Source of the DNA: Chitinophagaceae bacterium UBA5175
GTDB lineage: Bacteria > Bacteroidota > Bacteroidia > Chitinophagales > Chitinophagaceae
DNA: 12,857 nucleotides
Assembly (NCBI GenBank): GCA_002413325.1
Contig: DHWT01000096.1
Coordinates: forward strand, 1-12,857
Direction of reading: 5' to 3'
How positions within the stretch are numbered: the stretch's first letter is position 1; each line of letters begins with the position of its first letter. Below are positions 1-7,472 of this stretch, one piece after another. Position numbers and translations under genes: made by a program. A model generated the notes under the pieces. It ran no database searches, was not told the origin of the DNA, and saw only the letters and a list, made by a program, of their open reading frames with translations.

Positions 1-35
1 AACGATCAACGGCCAACGATCAACGATCAACGGGC
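1..35. repeat. Heptanucleotide tandem repeat (5 units, AACGATC type)
   Basis: Five head-to-tail 7-base units lie at 1-7, 8-14, 15-21, 22-28 and 29-35. Units 1, 3 and 4 are identical (AACGATC); unit 2 is AACGGCC and unit 5 is AACGGGC. The array begins at the window edge, so it may be longer upstream. Read in the frame of the gene that follows it is stop-free and encodes a periodic peptide (INGQRST-like). The unit is not a multiple of three, so gain or loss of one unit would shift the frame of anything translated through it. Whether it is intergenic or coding cannot be decided here. Confidence 0.75.
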
Positions 36-61
36 TTAACCGTCCCGCTTTTTACAAGGCC

Positions 62-445
62 ATGCAGGAGGATGATAAAATACTGGTAAATGAGCAGCTG
101 ACCTTGTTGAAATCGCTGCCTGAGGAAGAAGGGAAAGCTTTCCTGGGGGCCATGCTCATGAAAAAATCCGGACTCGGAGGCAGCCCGCTCAGCAAACTGC
201 GTTTGTTTAATGAAGGGCAAAAAATGCTCGAAACTGCCATAAAACAGGATTCCGCAAATGCTGAGTATCGCTTTCTGAGGCTTATGATCCAGGAGCATGC
301 TCCGGTCATACTGGGTTATAAAAATGATATGGAAAAAGACAGTGAATACATCAGGAAATCTTATAAAACGCTACCTGATGATGTTCAACAGGCTATTACC
401 GGTTACAGCAAAAAATCGAAGGTTTTAAAGCTGGGGGTTTCTTAA
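62..445 (+). CDS. Conserved helical protein of the DAR/flexirubin operon, function unknown; 5' end uncertain
   Basis: A 127-residue protein from ATG 62, soluble and charged, apparently all-helical. Residues 40-75 resemble a TPR-like helix pair with the asparagine-rich turn common in such repeats (KQDSANAEYRFLRL). The lysine-rich tail ends SKKSKVLKL. I cannot name a family with certainty, though I believe similar small proteins accompany darA/darB genes in Bacteroidota. The start is doubtful: ATG 62 has no well-spaced ribosome-binding site, and the frame stays open to base 2 through the heptad repeat with no other ATG, GTG or TTG. The real protein may therefore start outside the window, perhaps with a signal peptide, followed by the FYKAM segment just before and including this ATG. 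It stops 13 bases before darA, so it probably belongs to the same transcript. Confidence 0.7.
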   Translation: MQEDDKILVNEQLTLLKSLPEEEGKAFLGAMLMKKSGLGGSPLSKLRLFNEGQKMLETAIKQDSANAEYRFLRLMIQEHAPVILGYKNDMEKDSEYIRKSYKTLPDDVQQAITGYSKKSKVLKLGVS

Positions 446-458
446 CTTCGGGCCTATC

Positions 459-1358
459 ATGGGCAAAAAGGTTTTAGCGGTATATTATTCACAGTCCGGC
501 CAGTTAGAACAGATTATCGATCATTTTACCCTGCCTTTCGTACAATCCGGGGCAACCGTTGAAAAGCTTCGTGTTTATCCAGAAAGGGCCTATCCCTTTC
601 CCTGGACAGGCAGGTCCTTCTTCTCCGTTATGCCTGATTGCGTAAACCAGGTTCCGGGAAAATTACAGCCCTTTTCTTTTAAGGAATCGGGATACGACCT
701 GATTATATTCGGCTACCAGGCCTGGTTTTTGTCGCCCAGCATTCCGTCAAACACCATTTTAATGGATCCGCGGTTCAGGGAAATAGCGAAAGACACCCCC
801 GTTATTACGATAACCGGTGCCCGGAATATGTGGCTCAGCGCCATGGAGAAAATCAAACCGGTATTAAAAAGTATGGATGCGCGCCTGGTGGGAAACATAG
901 CCCTGGTTGACCGGCATCATAATTTCATCAGTTTCGTTACTATTTTTTACTGGATGTTCAAGGCAAAGAAAGAACGGTTTCTGAATCTGTTTCCCGTACC
1001 GGGCGTATCCGAACAGGATATTCTGAATACCGGACATTATGGGCAGGCAGCCCTTCCTTTTCTTGAAAAAGGGAACTGGCAGGGGTTCCAGGAGGAAATG
1101 GTGAAGCAGGGAGCCGTACCTGTAAAATATTCGCTGATGTTTATTGAAAGCAAGGCCCGGAAGATTTTTAAGGTCTGGGCAGGCATCATTTCCAAACGCA
1201 AAAAAAGAGATGCCTGGCTTGTTGCATTCAAATATTATCTTTTAATTGCGCTATTTATAGCGGCCCCGATTATCCTGACGGTTGATGCAATTTTTTTCAA
1301 ACCTTTTCTTTCCGGGCGCATAAAAAGGCAAAAACAATATTATTCAGGAGTGAACTAA
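459..1358 (+). CDS. darA: DarA-like dialkylresorcinol-forming enzyme (flavodoxin-fold aromatase)
   Basis: A 299-residue protein. The N-terminus VLAVYYSQSGQLEQI (about 5-19) is a beta strand followed by a flavodoxin-type phosphate-binding loop (SQSGQ, 11-15), suggesting FMN. A second flavodoxin-like strand, LIIFGYQAWF (81-90), follows, then VITITGARNMW (115-125). The C-terminus carries one hydrophobic segment at about 256-280 followed by a basic tail, so the protein is probably anchored to the inner membrane with the flavin domain in the cytoplasm. From family knowledge, DarA works with DarB in dialkylresorcinol formation: DarB makes a cyclohexanedione from two acyl thioesters and DarA oxidises it to the aromatic ring. 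The darB gene begins 7 bases downstream, which strongly supports the assignment. The residue-level role of the flavin is inferred from fold, not shown by the sequence. Confidence 0.85.
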   Translation: MGKKVLAVYYSQSGQLEQIIDHFTLPFVQSGATVEKLRVYPERAYPFPWTGRSFFSVMPDCVNQVPGKLQPFSFKESGYDLIIFGYQAWFLSPSIPSNTILMDPRFREIAKDTPVITITGARNMWLSAMEKIKPVLKSMDARLVGNIALVDRHHNFISFVTIFYWMFKAKKERFLNLFPVPGVSEQDILNTGHYGQAALPFLEKGNWQGFQEEMVKQGAVPVKYSLMFIESKARKIFKVWAGIISKRKKRDAWLVAFKYYLLIALFIAAPIILTVDAIFFKPFLSGRIKRQKQYYSGVN

Positions 1359-1365
1359 TCAGGTA

Positions 1366-2520
1366 ATGCAGATGGAGTTAAAAGAGGTCTATATAACAAA
1401 AACAGCTACCTATTTCCCGAATGAACCGGTTTCCAATGAAGAAATGGAGGATTTCCTGGGACTTATAAATAAAAGCCCTTCTAAATCAAAACGTATTGTA
1501 CTGCGAAATAACGGGATAAAAACCCGTTATTATGCCCTGACCCGGGAAGGGAAGCCCACCCATACCAATGCGGAAATGACGGCTTTGGCCATCCGGAAAA
1601 TGCTGGATAACGACCCGGCACAGATTAAAAAAATTGACCTGCTGGTCTGTGGTACTTCCTCTCCCGACCAGATTATGCCCTCTCATGCCGTGATGGTGCA
1701 CGGAGAGATTCCTGAATCAGAATCCATCGAAGTAGTATCTCCTTCCGGCGTGTGCTGTGCCGGCATGCATGCTCTTAAATATGCCTATATGGCAGTTAAA
1801 ACCGGGGATGCCCACCAGGCAGTTGCTACCGGATCCGAACGGTTTTCAGCTGCACTTAAATCCGAGATTTTCGAGGATGAAGCCAAGAAACTCAAAGAAT
1901 TGGAAGAAAATCCTTATATCGGTTTTGAAAAAGAATTCCTGAGATGGATGTTATCGGACGGGGCATCGTCTTTTCTTTTGTCCGACAAAAAAAACCCGGA
2001 AGGATTCAGTTTGCGGATCGAATGGATTGAAGGCGTTTCCTATGCCAATGAAATGGAACCCTGTATGTATATGGGCGGTGAAAAACTGGAATCCGGAAAA
2101 CTGAAGGGTTACCTGGATTACAGCCCGGAGGAAATACAGGCCAAATCCATAATGAGTATCAAACAGGATGTGAAATTACTCAGCGAAAATATCGTCCCCC
2201 TGGGCGGAATCAAACTTTCAAAACTTTTCAAAGAGAAGGGCCTGGATCCGGCAGAAGTGGACTATTTTCTCCCGCATATGTCCAGCGAATTCTTCCGGGC
2301 CAAGATTTATGACCAGCTTCAAAAAAACGGCACACCCATTCCTTACGATAAATGGGTGGTCAACCTGAGCAGTCTCGGGAATGTAGGTGCGGGTTCTGTA
2401 TATTTTATGGTGGATGAAGTCTTCAAAAGTGCTAAATTGAAGGCGGGACAGAAGATTTTATTGCTGGTTCCGGAAAGTTCCCGGTTCTCCTATATGTATG
2501 CGCTGCTCACGGTTTGTTAG
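1366..2520 (+). CDS. darB: DarB-like ketosynthase (KAS III family) for dialkylresorcinol formation
   Basis: A 384-residue thiolase-fold enzyme of the FabH/KAS III type, somewhat longer than housekeeping FabH. The catalytic set is visible: nucleophile in SGVCCAGMHAL (Cys131 by alignment of CAG, with a second Cys at 130), His304 in LPHMSSEFF, and Asn339 in LGNVGAGS. DarB enzymes condense two beta-ketoacyl/acyl thioesters by Claisen and Michael-type steps to give the ring precursor of 2,5-dialkylresorcinols, the phenol half of flexirubins. Start choice: ATG 1366, with a second in-frame ATG at 1372 that is better spaced from the AGG at 1361-1363; either is possible. It lies 7 bases after darA and 42 bases before the next gene. 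A housekeeping FabH is unlikely given the neighbours. Confidence 0.87.
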   Translation: MQMELKEVYITKTATYFPNEPVSNEEMEDFLGLINKSPSKSKRIVLRNNGIKTRYYALTREGKPTHTNAEMTALAIRKMLDNDPAQIKKIDLLVCGTSSPDQIMPSHAVMVHGEIPESESIEVVSPSGVCCAGMHALKYAYMAVKTGDAHQAVATGSERFSAALKSEIFEDEAKKLKELEENPYIGFEKEFLRWMLSDGASSFLLSDKKNPEGFSLRIEWIEGVSYANEMEPCMYMGGEKLESGKLKGYLDYSPEEIQAKSIMSIKQDVKLLSENIVPLGGIKLSKLFKEKGLDPAEVDYFLPHMSSEFFRAKIYDQLQKNGTPIPYDKWVVNLSSLGNVGAGSVYFMVDEVFKSAKLKAGQKILLLVPESSRFSYMYALLTVC

Positions 2521-2562
2521 GGACCGCCTGTTTTAGTTTCCGGCGCCGCAAATTTCAACAGA

Positions 2563-2961
2563 ATGAAAAAAGAAGAAATCCCACAGGATCTGGGCGCCCT
2601 GGGAAAAATTACCGGGGAAGTCTGTTATGCCGTGGATGAATCCGGGAAATATACCACAGCGCTCAGCAATGGATGGGAAGTAAAATCCTCCGCACTGGAA
2701 GTAGCCTGGAAAGATGTGGAACAACGCATCGTTGCAGCCCGGGAAAAAGTAAATAAACAGCAGGCCAGTCCGGTCCTTTATTTTATGGAACTCCGGGTAA
2801 TGGATATTACGATTGTAGCTGCCTATACAGGATTCTGGAAATGGCAGGTTAAAAAGCATCTGAAATTTGCTGTTTTCCAGAAACTTCCGGAATCCAAACT
2901 CGCCAAATATGCGGCTTTATTTGAAGTGTCGGTGGAAGAATTAAAAACAATGTCTGCATGA
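2563..2961 (+). CDS. Small protein with HTH-like C-terminal domain, function unknown
   Basis: A 132-residue protein. Residues 13-48 look like a small beta-rich region (ITGEVCYAVDESGKYTTALSNGW), followed by an amphipathic helix at 45-66. From about 78 the sequence reads MDITIVAAYTGFWKWQVKKHL, then LPESKLAKYAALFEVSVEELK: this pattern of short helices, with a turn before WQVKKHL and a second LAKYAALFEVSVEEL unit, resembles the XRE/Cro helix-turn-helix layout and its usual closing motif. It could be a pathway regulator or a DNA-binding-derived scaffold. No catalytic motif is seen. Its stop overlaps the start of the BtrH-like gene (ATGA at 2958-2961), indicating translational coupling, so it is made together with that enzyme. 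I cannot name a family. Confidence 0.75.
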   Translation: MKKEEIPQDLGALGKITGEVCYAVDESGKYTTALSNGWEVKSSALEVAWKDVEQRIVAAREKVNKQQASPVLYFMELRVMDITIVAAYTGFWKWQVKKHLKFAVFQKLPESKLAKYAALFEVSVEELKTMSA

Positions 2962-3974
2962 AGCTAGATTTTCAGCATACCCAGGCGGCTCATTGTGAAA
3001 ACGGCGTAACGACCAGCCTGCTCAGGCATCATGGCGTGAACCAGATTACAGAACCCCTGGCTTTTGGCATCGGGTCGGGTTTGTTCTTTATATACATTCC
3101 TTTCATGAAGATCAATAACGGTCCGGCAATTGCCTTCCGTACCCAGCCCGGACTGATTTTCAAAAGGACCTGCCGGGCCCTTGATATCCCGGTAGAAAGA
3201 AAAAAATTCCGGTCGGAGAAAGAGGCTGAACACATACTGATGGAATGCCTGGAAGCCGGGCAGCCCGTGGGTTGCCAGGTGGGCGTTTATTATCTGACTT
3301 ATTTCCCCAAGGAATACCGTTTCCATTTCAATGCCCATAACCTGATTGTATATGGAAAGGAAGAAGATCATTACCTGATCAGCGATCCGGTAATGGAAAT
3401 GGCCACCTCCCTGAGCAGTTATGAATTGCAACGGGTTCGCTTTGCCAAAGGGGCTTTTGCACCGAGAGGCCAGTTATATTATCCGAAAGAAAAACATGCT
3501 GTAACGAATGAACAGATGAAGCAGGCGATCCGGTCGGGCATCAAACGCAATGTGCGTGATATGCTCCATATTCCCGGTCCCATTGCGGGGGTGAGCGGGA
3601 TCCGGTTTACTGCCAAAAGAATCCGGCACTGGCGCGATAAGCTGGGTCCGCAGAAAGCCGGGAGTTACCTGGCCCAGCTGGTGCGTATGCAGGAAGAGAT
3701 CGGTACCGGCGGGGGCGGTTTTCGTTTTATATATGGTGCTTTTCTCCAGGAAGCCTATGCCTACCACCCCTTACAGGAACTGATAGATATTTCCTCCCGG
3801 TTTACCCGCTCAGGCGATATCTGGCGTTCGGCAGCTGTGCAGGCTGCCGGCATCTATAAAGGACGGATCGGCAGCCAGGCCGATTTCAATGTCATGAGTG
3901 ATTACCTGTATGCTGCGGCAGATATAGAGAAACAGGCGTTCCAGGCGCTTTCGAAAATAAAGTGGCCGGCATGA
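2958..3974 (+). CDS. BtrH-like cysteine acyltransferase (BtrH N-terminal + DUF4872-type protein)
   Basis: A 338-residue protein. The N-terminal half matches the BtrH N-terminal domain: HCENGVTTSLLRHHG puts a likely nucleophilic cysteine at residue 13 at the head of a helix, and FNAHNLIVYG (His127) followed by HYLISDP (Asp143) completes a papain-like Cys/His/Asp set. The C-terminal half (from about 175) is helical with a glycine run (EIGTGGGGFRFIYGAFL, about 242-258), like DUF4872. In butirosin biosynthesis BtrH moves an acyl chain from an acyl carrier protein to an aminoglycoside amine. Here the operon encodes an ACP and ketosynthases, so transfer of an ACP-bound acyl or polyenoyl chain to a pathway acceptor is the natural inference; peptidase-like hydrolysis is the alternative. 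ATGA overlaps at both ends couple it to its neighbours. Confidence 0.82.
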   Translation: MKLDFQHTQAAHCENGVTTSLLRHHGVNQITEPLAFGIGSGLFFIYIPFMKINNGPAIAFRTQPGLIFKRTCRALDIPVERKKFRSEKEAEHILMECLEAGQPVGCQVGVYYLTYFPKEYRFHFNAHNLIVYGKEEDHYLISDPVMEMATSLSSYELQRVRFAKGAFAPRGQLYYPKEKHAVTNEQMKQAIRSGIKRNVRDMLHIPGPIAGVSGIRFTAKRIRHWRDKLGPQKAGSYLAQLVRMQEEIGTGGGGFRFIYGAFLQEAYAYHPLQELIDISSRFTRSGDIWRSAAVQAAGIYKGRIGSQADFNVMSDYLYAAADIEKQAFQALSKIKWPA

Positions 3975-4717
3975 GCATACCTGCTATAACCATTCAAAAG
4001 CTGGCGTTTCATTATCCCCGATCAGAAGGCGTATGTTTCGAAAACTTTAATCTCGAAATACAGGCGGGAGAAAGATTCGGATTATTTGGTCCCAACGGGG
4101 CCGGCAAGACCACCCTGATTCACCTGATGACCGGTCTGCTCAAATACAGGGAAGGAAGCATCCGGCTGCTGGGCCATGAAATCAGTCGTCATCCCAAATC
4201 CATCAATTCCCTTTTCGGCTTCGTACCCCAGGATTTTTCATATTATCCGGAACTGTCTCCACGTGAGAACCTGGCTTTTTACGGAGCCTGGTACGGGCTC
4301 GATAGAAAACAAATCAAAACCAGGACAGACGAATTGCTGGAAGTTCTGGGTTTGTCTGACGTGGGTGACCGTTTTCTGCAAAGTTTTTCCGGCGGCATGA
4401 AACGCAGGGTCAACCTGGCCATCGGCGTCATGCACCGGCCGAAACTGCTTTTCCTGGATGAACCGACCGTGGGCGTGGATGTACAATCGCGGCATAACAT
4501 CATTGAGTATCTTAAAAGCCAGAATAAATCCGGCACTACACTCGTATATACTTCCCACCAGATGGAAGAAGCAGCCATACTGTGTAACAAAATAGCCCTG
4601 ATGGACGATGGTAAAATTATAGCGCACGACAGTCCCGAAGCGCTCATGCAGAAACACGGGTATGAAGATATGGAAGGATTATTTCTGGCACTCACAGGTA
4701 AAAGATTCCGGGATTGA
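3971..4717 (+). CDS. ABC transporter ATP-binding protein (ABC-2 export type)
   Basis: A 248-residue nucleotide-binding subunit with all expected motifs in order: Walker A GPNGAGKTT (40-48), Q-loop VPQD (Q87), signature FSGGMKRR (139-146, a variant of LSGGQ with Met for Gln, frequent in ABC-2 exporters), Walker B LLFLDEP (159-165) and H-loop TSH (His196). I chose ATG 3971, which overlaps the preceding stop as ATGA, over the in-frame GTG at 3962, because the same coupling is used at the previous junction. The stop is one base from the permease start. With that permease it should power ATP-driven movement of the pathway lipid or pigment, or of a precursor, across the inner membrane. The substrate is inferred from context only. 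Confidence 0.93.
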   Translation: MSIPAITIQKLAFHYPRSEGVCFENFNLEIQAGERFGLFGPNGAGKTTLIHLMTGLLKYREGSIRLLGHEISRHPKSINSLFGFVPQDFSYYPELSPRENLAFYGAWYGLDRKQIKTRTDELLEVLGLSDVGDRFLQSFSGGMKRRVNLAIGVMHRPKLLFLDEPTVGVDVQSRHNIIEYLKSQNKSGTTLVYTSHQMEEAAILCNKIALMDDGKIIAHDSPEALMQKHGYEDMEGLFLALTGKRFRD

Positions 4718-4718
4718 T

Positions 4719-5999
4719 ATGCGTATACTAAAGGCGACCATAATTAAGGATCTGAAAATTCTACTGCGCGACCGGTTAGGATTGTTCCTGATATTCTTCA
4801 TGCCCATTCTCCTGGTGATTGTGATTACCAGTGTGCAAAACAGTACGTTTGAACTGGTCAACAACAATAAAATCTCATTGCTTGTTTATAATAAGGATCA
4901 GGGTCCGCTCGGTGCAGCGCTGACTGAGGGTATCCGCAAAATCGGTTTATTCCGACTACAGGTATCCGATACCACTCAAAAGAATCCTGATATTCCAGCA
5001 CGGATGCATGATCAGGATGCACTGGTTGCCCTGATAATCCCTGCCGGTTTTACTGAATACATTCAAAACAAAGCAGAAGATATTGCATCCAGGGCGCTGA
5101 AAGATCCGGATTCCGATTCCCGGAACCTTTCGCCGTCCGTTCCTTTGCCGGATTCACTGCAAATGTATTATCATCCCGTGATGCAGGCGACTTTCCGGCA
5201 ATCTGTTGAGGGGTCGTTACGCAGTGCGGTACAGGTAATACAGGGACAGGCCATCGTTAAAAAATTATACGAGGCCGTGAATCAAAAAGAAATTCCGCAG
5301 GATCTTGAAAAACAGATTTTATTCTCACAACTGCCTATTTCAGAAATCCCGGTTTCCCGCAGCGGCAGCCGTACCGTACCCAACGCATCCCAGCACAACG
5401 TTCCGGCATGGACCCTTTTTGCCATGTTCTTCATCGTTATATCCCTGGGCGGGGCTGTGGTGAAGGAAAAAAACAGCGGTAGCCTGATCCGTCTGAAAAC
5501 CCTGCCGGCCAGTTATCTCCATGCGCTGTATTCAAAACAGTTTGTATACGGCATGGTAACGATGCTGCAGGCTGCAGTTATTTTTGTGATCGGCAATAAA
5601 TTATTCCCGTTGATCGGACTGCCTGTTCTGCATTTGCCAAAAGACATTTTGGGATTATTCATTGTGACGATCGTCAGCGGATACTGTGCCGTGAATTATG
5701 CGATCTGTGTAGGGGTCTACGCCCGCACCGCGGAACAGTCTAACGGATTCGGTGCCATATCTGTCCTGATCCTGGCAGCAATCGGTGGTTTGCTCGTTCC
5801 TTCTTTTGCCATGCCGTCGCACCTGCAAAAAATGCTGCAGGTCTCTCCTTTACACTGGGCCCTGGAAGCCTATTACGGACTATTCCTCGAAGGGGGAAAA
5901 CTAAAGGACATATGGATGAATATTATATCTTTATTGGTTATAACAGGACTGATTCAACTGGTAACTCTATACGGGTTAAAGAAGAAAAATTTAATTTAA
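4719..5999 (+). CDS. ABC-2 type transporter permease
   Basis: A 426-residue membrane protein with the ABC2_membrane_3 / YhgE-like layout: cytoplasmic N-terminus, first membrane segment at about 21-38, a large extracytoplasmic domain at about 40-228, then five segments near 229-247, 275-293, 309-330, 345-363 and 400-419. The cytoplasmic motif KEKNSGSLIRLKTLP (249-263) corresponds to the conserved ERExGTlerLxxTP motif of ABC-2 permeases. A longer in-frame start at 4662 would lie inside the ATPase gene; ATG 4719 gives the normal N-terminus and a one-base gap from the previous stop. It should form a full exporter as a dimer with two copies of the upstream ATPase. Many polyene-pigment loci also use MMPL/RND-type exporters; none is visible in this window. 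Confidence 0.92.
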   Translation: MRILKATIIKDLKILLRDRLGLFLIFFMPILLVIVITSVQNSTFELVNNNKISLLVYNKDQGPLGAALTEGIRKIGLFRLQVSDTTQKNPDIPARMHDQDALVALIIPAGFTEYIQNKAEDIASRALKDPDSDSRNLSPSVPLPDSLQMYYHPVMQATFRQSVEGSLRSAVQVIQGQAIVKKLYEAVNQKEIPQDLEKQILFSQLPISEIPVSRSGSRTVPNASQHNVPAWTLFAMFFIVISLGGAVVKEKNSGSLIRLKTLPASYLHALYSKQFVYGMVTMLQAAVIFVIGNKLFPLIGLPVLHLPKDILGLFIVTIVSGYCAVNYAICVGVYARTAEQSNGFGAISVLILAAIGGLLVPSFAMPSHLQKMLQVSPLHWALEAYYGLFLEGGKLKDIWMNIISLLVITGLIQLVTLYGLKKKNLI

Positions 6000-6001
6000 A
6001 C

Positions 6002-6268
6002 ATGATGGAAACAGCTGAATTAAAACAGCAGGTGAAAGAGCAGATTATCCATTTCCTGAACCTGACAACGGTGAAACCGGAAGACATAACAGATGATGAA
6101 CCTTTGTTTGGTGAAGGGCTGGGACTGGATTCCATTGATTCCATCGAACTGATCGTTTTATTATCACGGGAATACGGCATCACGATCCAGGATCCCAAAG
6201 AAGGCAGGAAGATCCTGACCGACATCAATACCATGGTGGATTATATAGAAAAGAACAGAACCAAATAA
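6002..6268 (+). CDS. Acyl carrier protein
   Basis: An 88-residue acidic four-helix carrier protein. The phosphopantetheine attachment site is GLDSIDSIEL with Ser44, and a typical helix III follows. The frame is open further upstream to an ATG at 5912, but that lies inside the permease gene and adds no ACP homology. ATG 6002 (or the adjacent ATG 6005) sits two bases past the permease stop and gives the usual ACP length. It is likely the dedicated carrier on which the ketosynthase pair encoded immediately downstream extends the polyene chain, and a possible acyl donor for the BtrH-like enzyme. It differs from housekeeping AcpP in its DSIDS core and by its location. No phosphopantetheinyl transferase gene is seen in the window. 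Confidence 0.93.
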   Translation: MMETAELKQQVKEQIIHFLNLTTVKPEDITDDEPLFGEGLGLDSIDSIELIVLLSREYGITIQDPKEGRKILTDINTMVDYIEKNRTK

Positions 6269-6278
6269 ACAGCACCAT

Positions 6279-7469
6279 TTGAGCCGGATCTTTATTACAG
6301 GCATGGGACTGATCAGTGCGATAGGGGATTCTGTGGAAGAAAACAGGGATTCCCTTATAAATGAACATTGTGGCATTGGTCATATCCGGTTTTACAAGAC
6401 AGCGTATGCCGGTAAACTTCCGACCGCAGAAGTCAAACATACCACGGATGAGCTGAATAAAAAATTGTTTGGCACACCGGATCCCTCCGTCACGCGCACT
6501 TCTTTACTTGCTCTGCATGCAGCTGGGGAAGCCATCCGGGACAGCCAGCTCCCTTCAAAAGAAATTTCATCTGCGGAAACCGCCCTGGTAGGGGCATCTA
6601 CCGTAGGAGGGATGTGCCTGACCGATGAACTGTATCATGATGCGCGTGCCAGGGATGGTGGCACGCCTTATCTCTCTTCCTACGACTATGCTTCGGTTAC
6701 CCTGGCTATCCGGGAACGGTACGGAATTCTGGGAGAAACAGCCACTATCAATACAGCCTGCTCCTCATCGGCAAATGCGATTATATACGGAGCCCGTCTC
6801 ATCCGCCATGGTTTTGCAAAACGGGCCATTGTCGGGGGGGCTGACAGCCTCGCAAAATTTACCATCAATGGTTTCAACGCACTCAATATTCTTTCTTCAA
6901 AGATCTGTGCCCCGTTTGACCGGGACCGGAGCGGACTGAATCTGGGTGAAGGGGCTGCCTTTCTGGTCCTTGAAAAGGAAGAGGACCTGAACGGGAAAAA
7001 GACTTATGCCGAGCTGACCGGTTTTGGGAATAAAAATGATGCCTATCATGCCTCTTCCAATTCACCGGAAGGCCAGGGGCCCTATCTTTCCATGATGGAA
7101 GCACTGGAACGCAGTGGACTGGGCCCGCAGGATATCAGTTATATCAATGCCCACGGCACGGGTACAGAAAATAATGATGAAACGGAAAGCAGGGCCATGC
7201 TCCGGTTATTTGATCAGGTGCCTCCCTTTTCTTCTACCAAATCCCTTACCGGGCATACACTGGGAGCGGCCGGAGCCATGGAAGCGGTATTTGCCATCCA
7301 GAGCCTGGTATACCAGGAAATGTATCCCTCCTTATCCTTTCAGCATCCGATCCCGGAAACCGGACTGGTGCCGGTACTCCATTATACCAGGCATTTCATC
7401 CGTCATGTGATGTCGAATTCATTCGGTTTCGGCGGTAATTGCAGTACCCTGATCTTTTCAAAATCCTGA
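6279..7469 (+). CDS. Beta-ketoacyl-ACP synthase (KAS II/FabF-like), catalytically complete; TTG start
   Basis: A 396-residue condensing enzyme. The full Cys-His-His triad is present: Cys161 in NTACSSSAN, His292 in NAHGTGTENND, and His326 in KSLTGHTLGAAGA with the conserved Lys321. The glycine-rich end SFGFGGNCST (381-390) is also intact. The start appears to be TTG at 6279, giving MSRIFITGMG, the family's first beta strand; the next ATG (6303) would remove most of that strand. It begins 10 bases after the ACP stop and ends three bases before the chain-length-factor-like gene. The arrangement ACP, KS, KS-like partner is that of aryl-polyene and flexirubin loci and of type II polyketide synthases, where this subunit performs the decarboxylative condensations. 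A purely fatty-acid role is less likely in this setting. Confidence 0.92.
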   Translation: MSRIFITGMGLISAIGDSVEENRDSLINEHCGIGHIRFYKTAYAGKLPTAEVKHTTDELNKKLFGTPDPSVTRTSLLALHAAGEAIRDSQLPSKEISSAETALVGASTVGGMCLTDELYHDARARDGGTPYLSSYDYASVTLAIRERYGILGETATINTACSSSANAIIYGARLIRHGFAKRAIVGGADSLAKFTINGFNALNILSSKICAPFDRDRSGLNLGEGAAFLVLEKEEDLNGKKTYAELTGFGNKNDAYHASSNSPEGQGPYLSMMEALERSGLGPQDISYINAHGTGTENNDETESRAMLRLFDQVPPFSSTKSLTGHTLGAAGAMEAVFAIQSLVYQEMYPSLSFQHPIPETGLVPVLHYTRHFIRHVMSNSFGFGGNCSTLIFSKS

Positions 7470-7472
7470 TCC

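Noticed and set aside
1..35. Possible start of a CRISPR array
   Set aside because: Units are 7 bases, contiguous and without spacers, so this is a simple tandem repeat.
2541..2548. CGGCGCCG palindrome in the gap after darB as an operator or terminator
   Set aside because: Eight bases is short, no T-run follows, and the adjacent genes appear co-transcribed.
2964..3431. 155-codon minus-strand frame opposite the BtrH-like gene
   Set aside because: The plus strand carries conserved BtrH motifs; the antisense translation shows none and has no neighbours in that direction.
4238..4695. Long minus-strand frames opposite the ABC ATPase
   Set aside because: They are antisense to a gene with all ABC motifs, and their translations are rich in Cys, His and Phe with no recognisable domain.
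5912..6001. N-terminal extension of the acyl carrier protein from the upstream ATG
   Set aside because: It overlaps the permease coding sequence in another frame and shows no ACP similarity; ATG 6002 gives the usual length.
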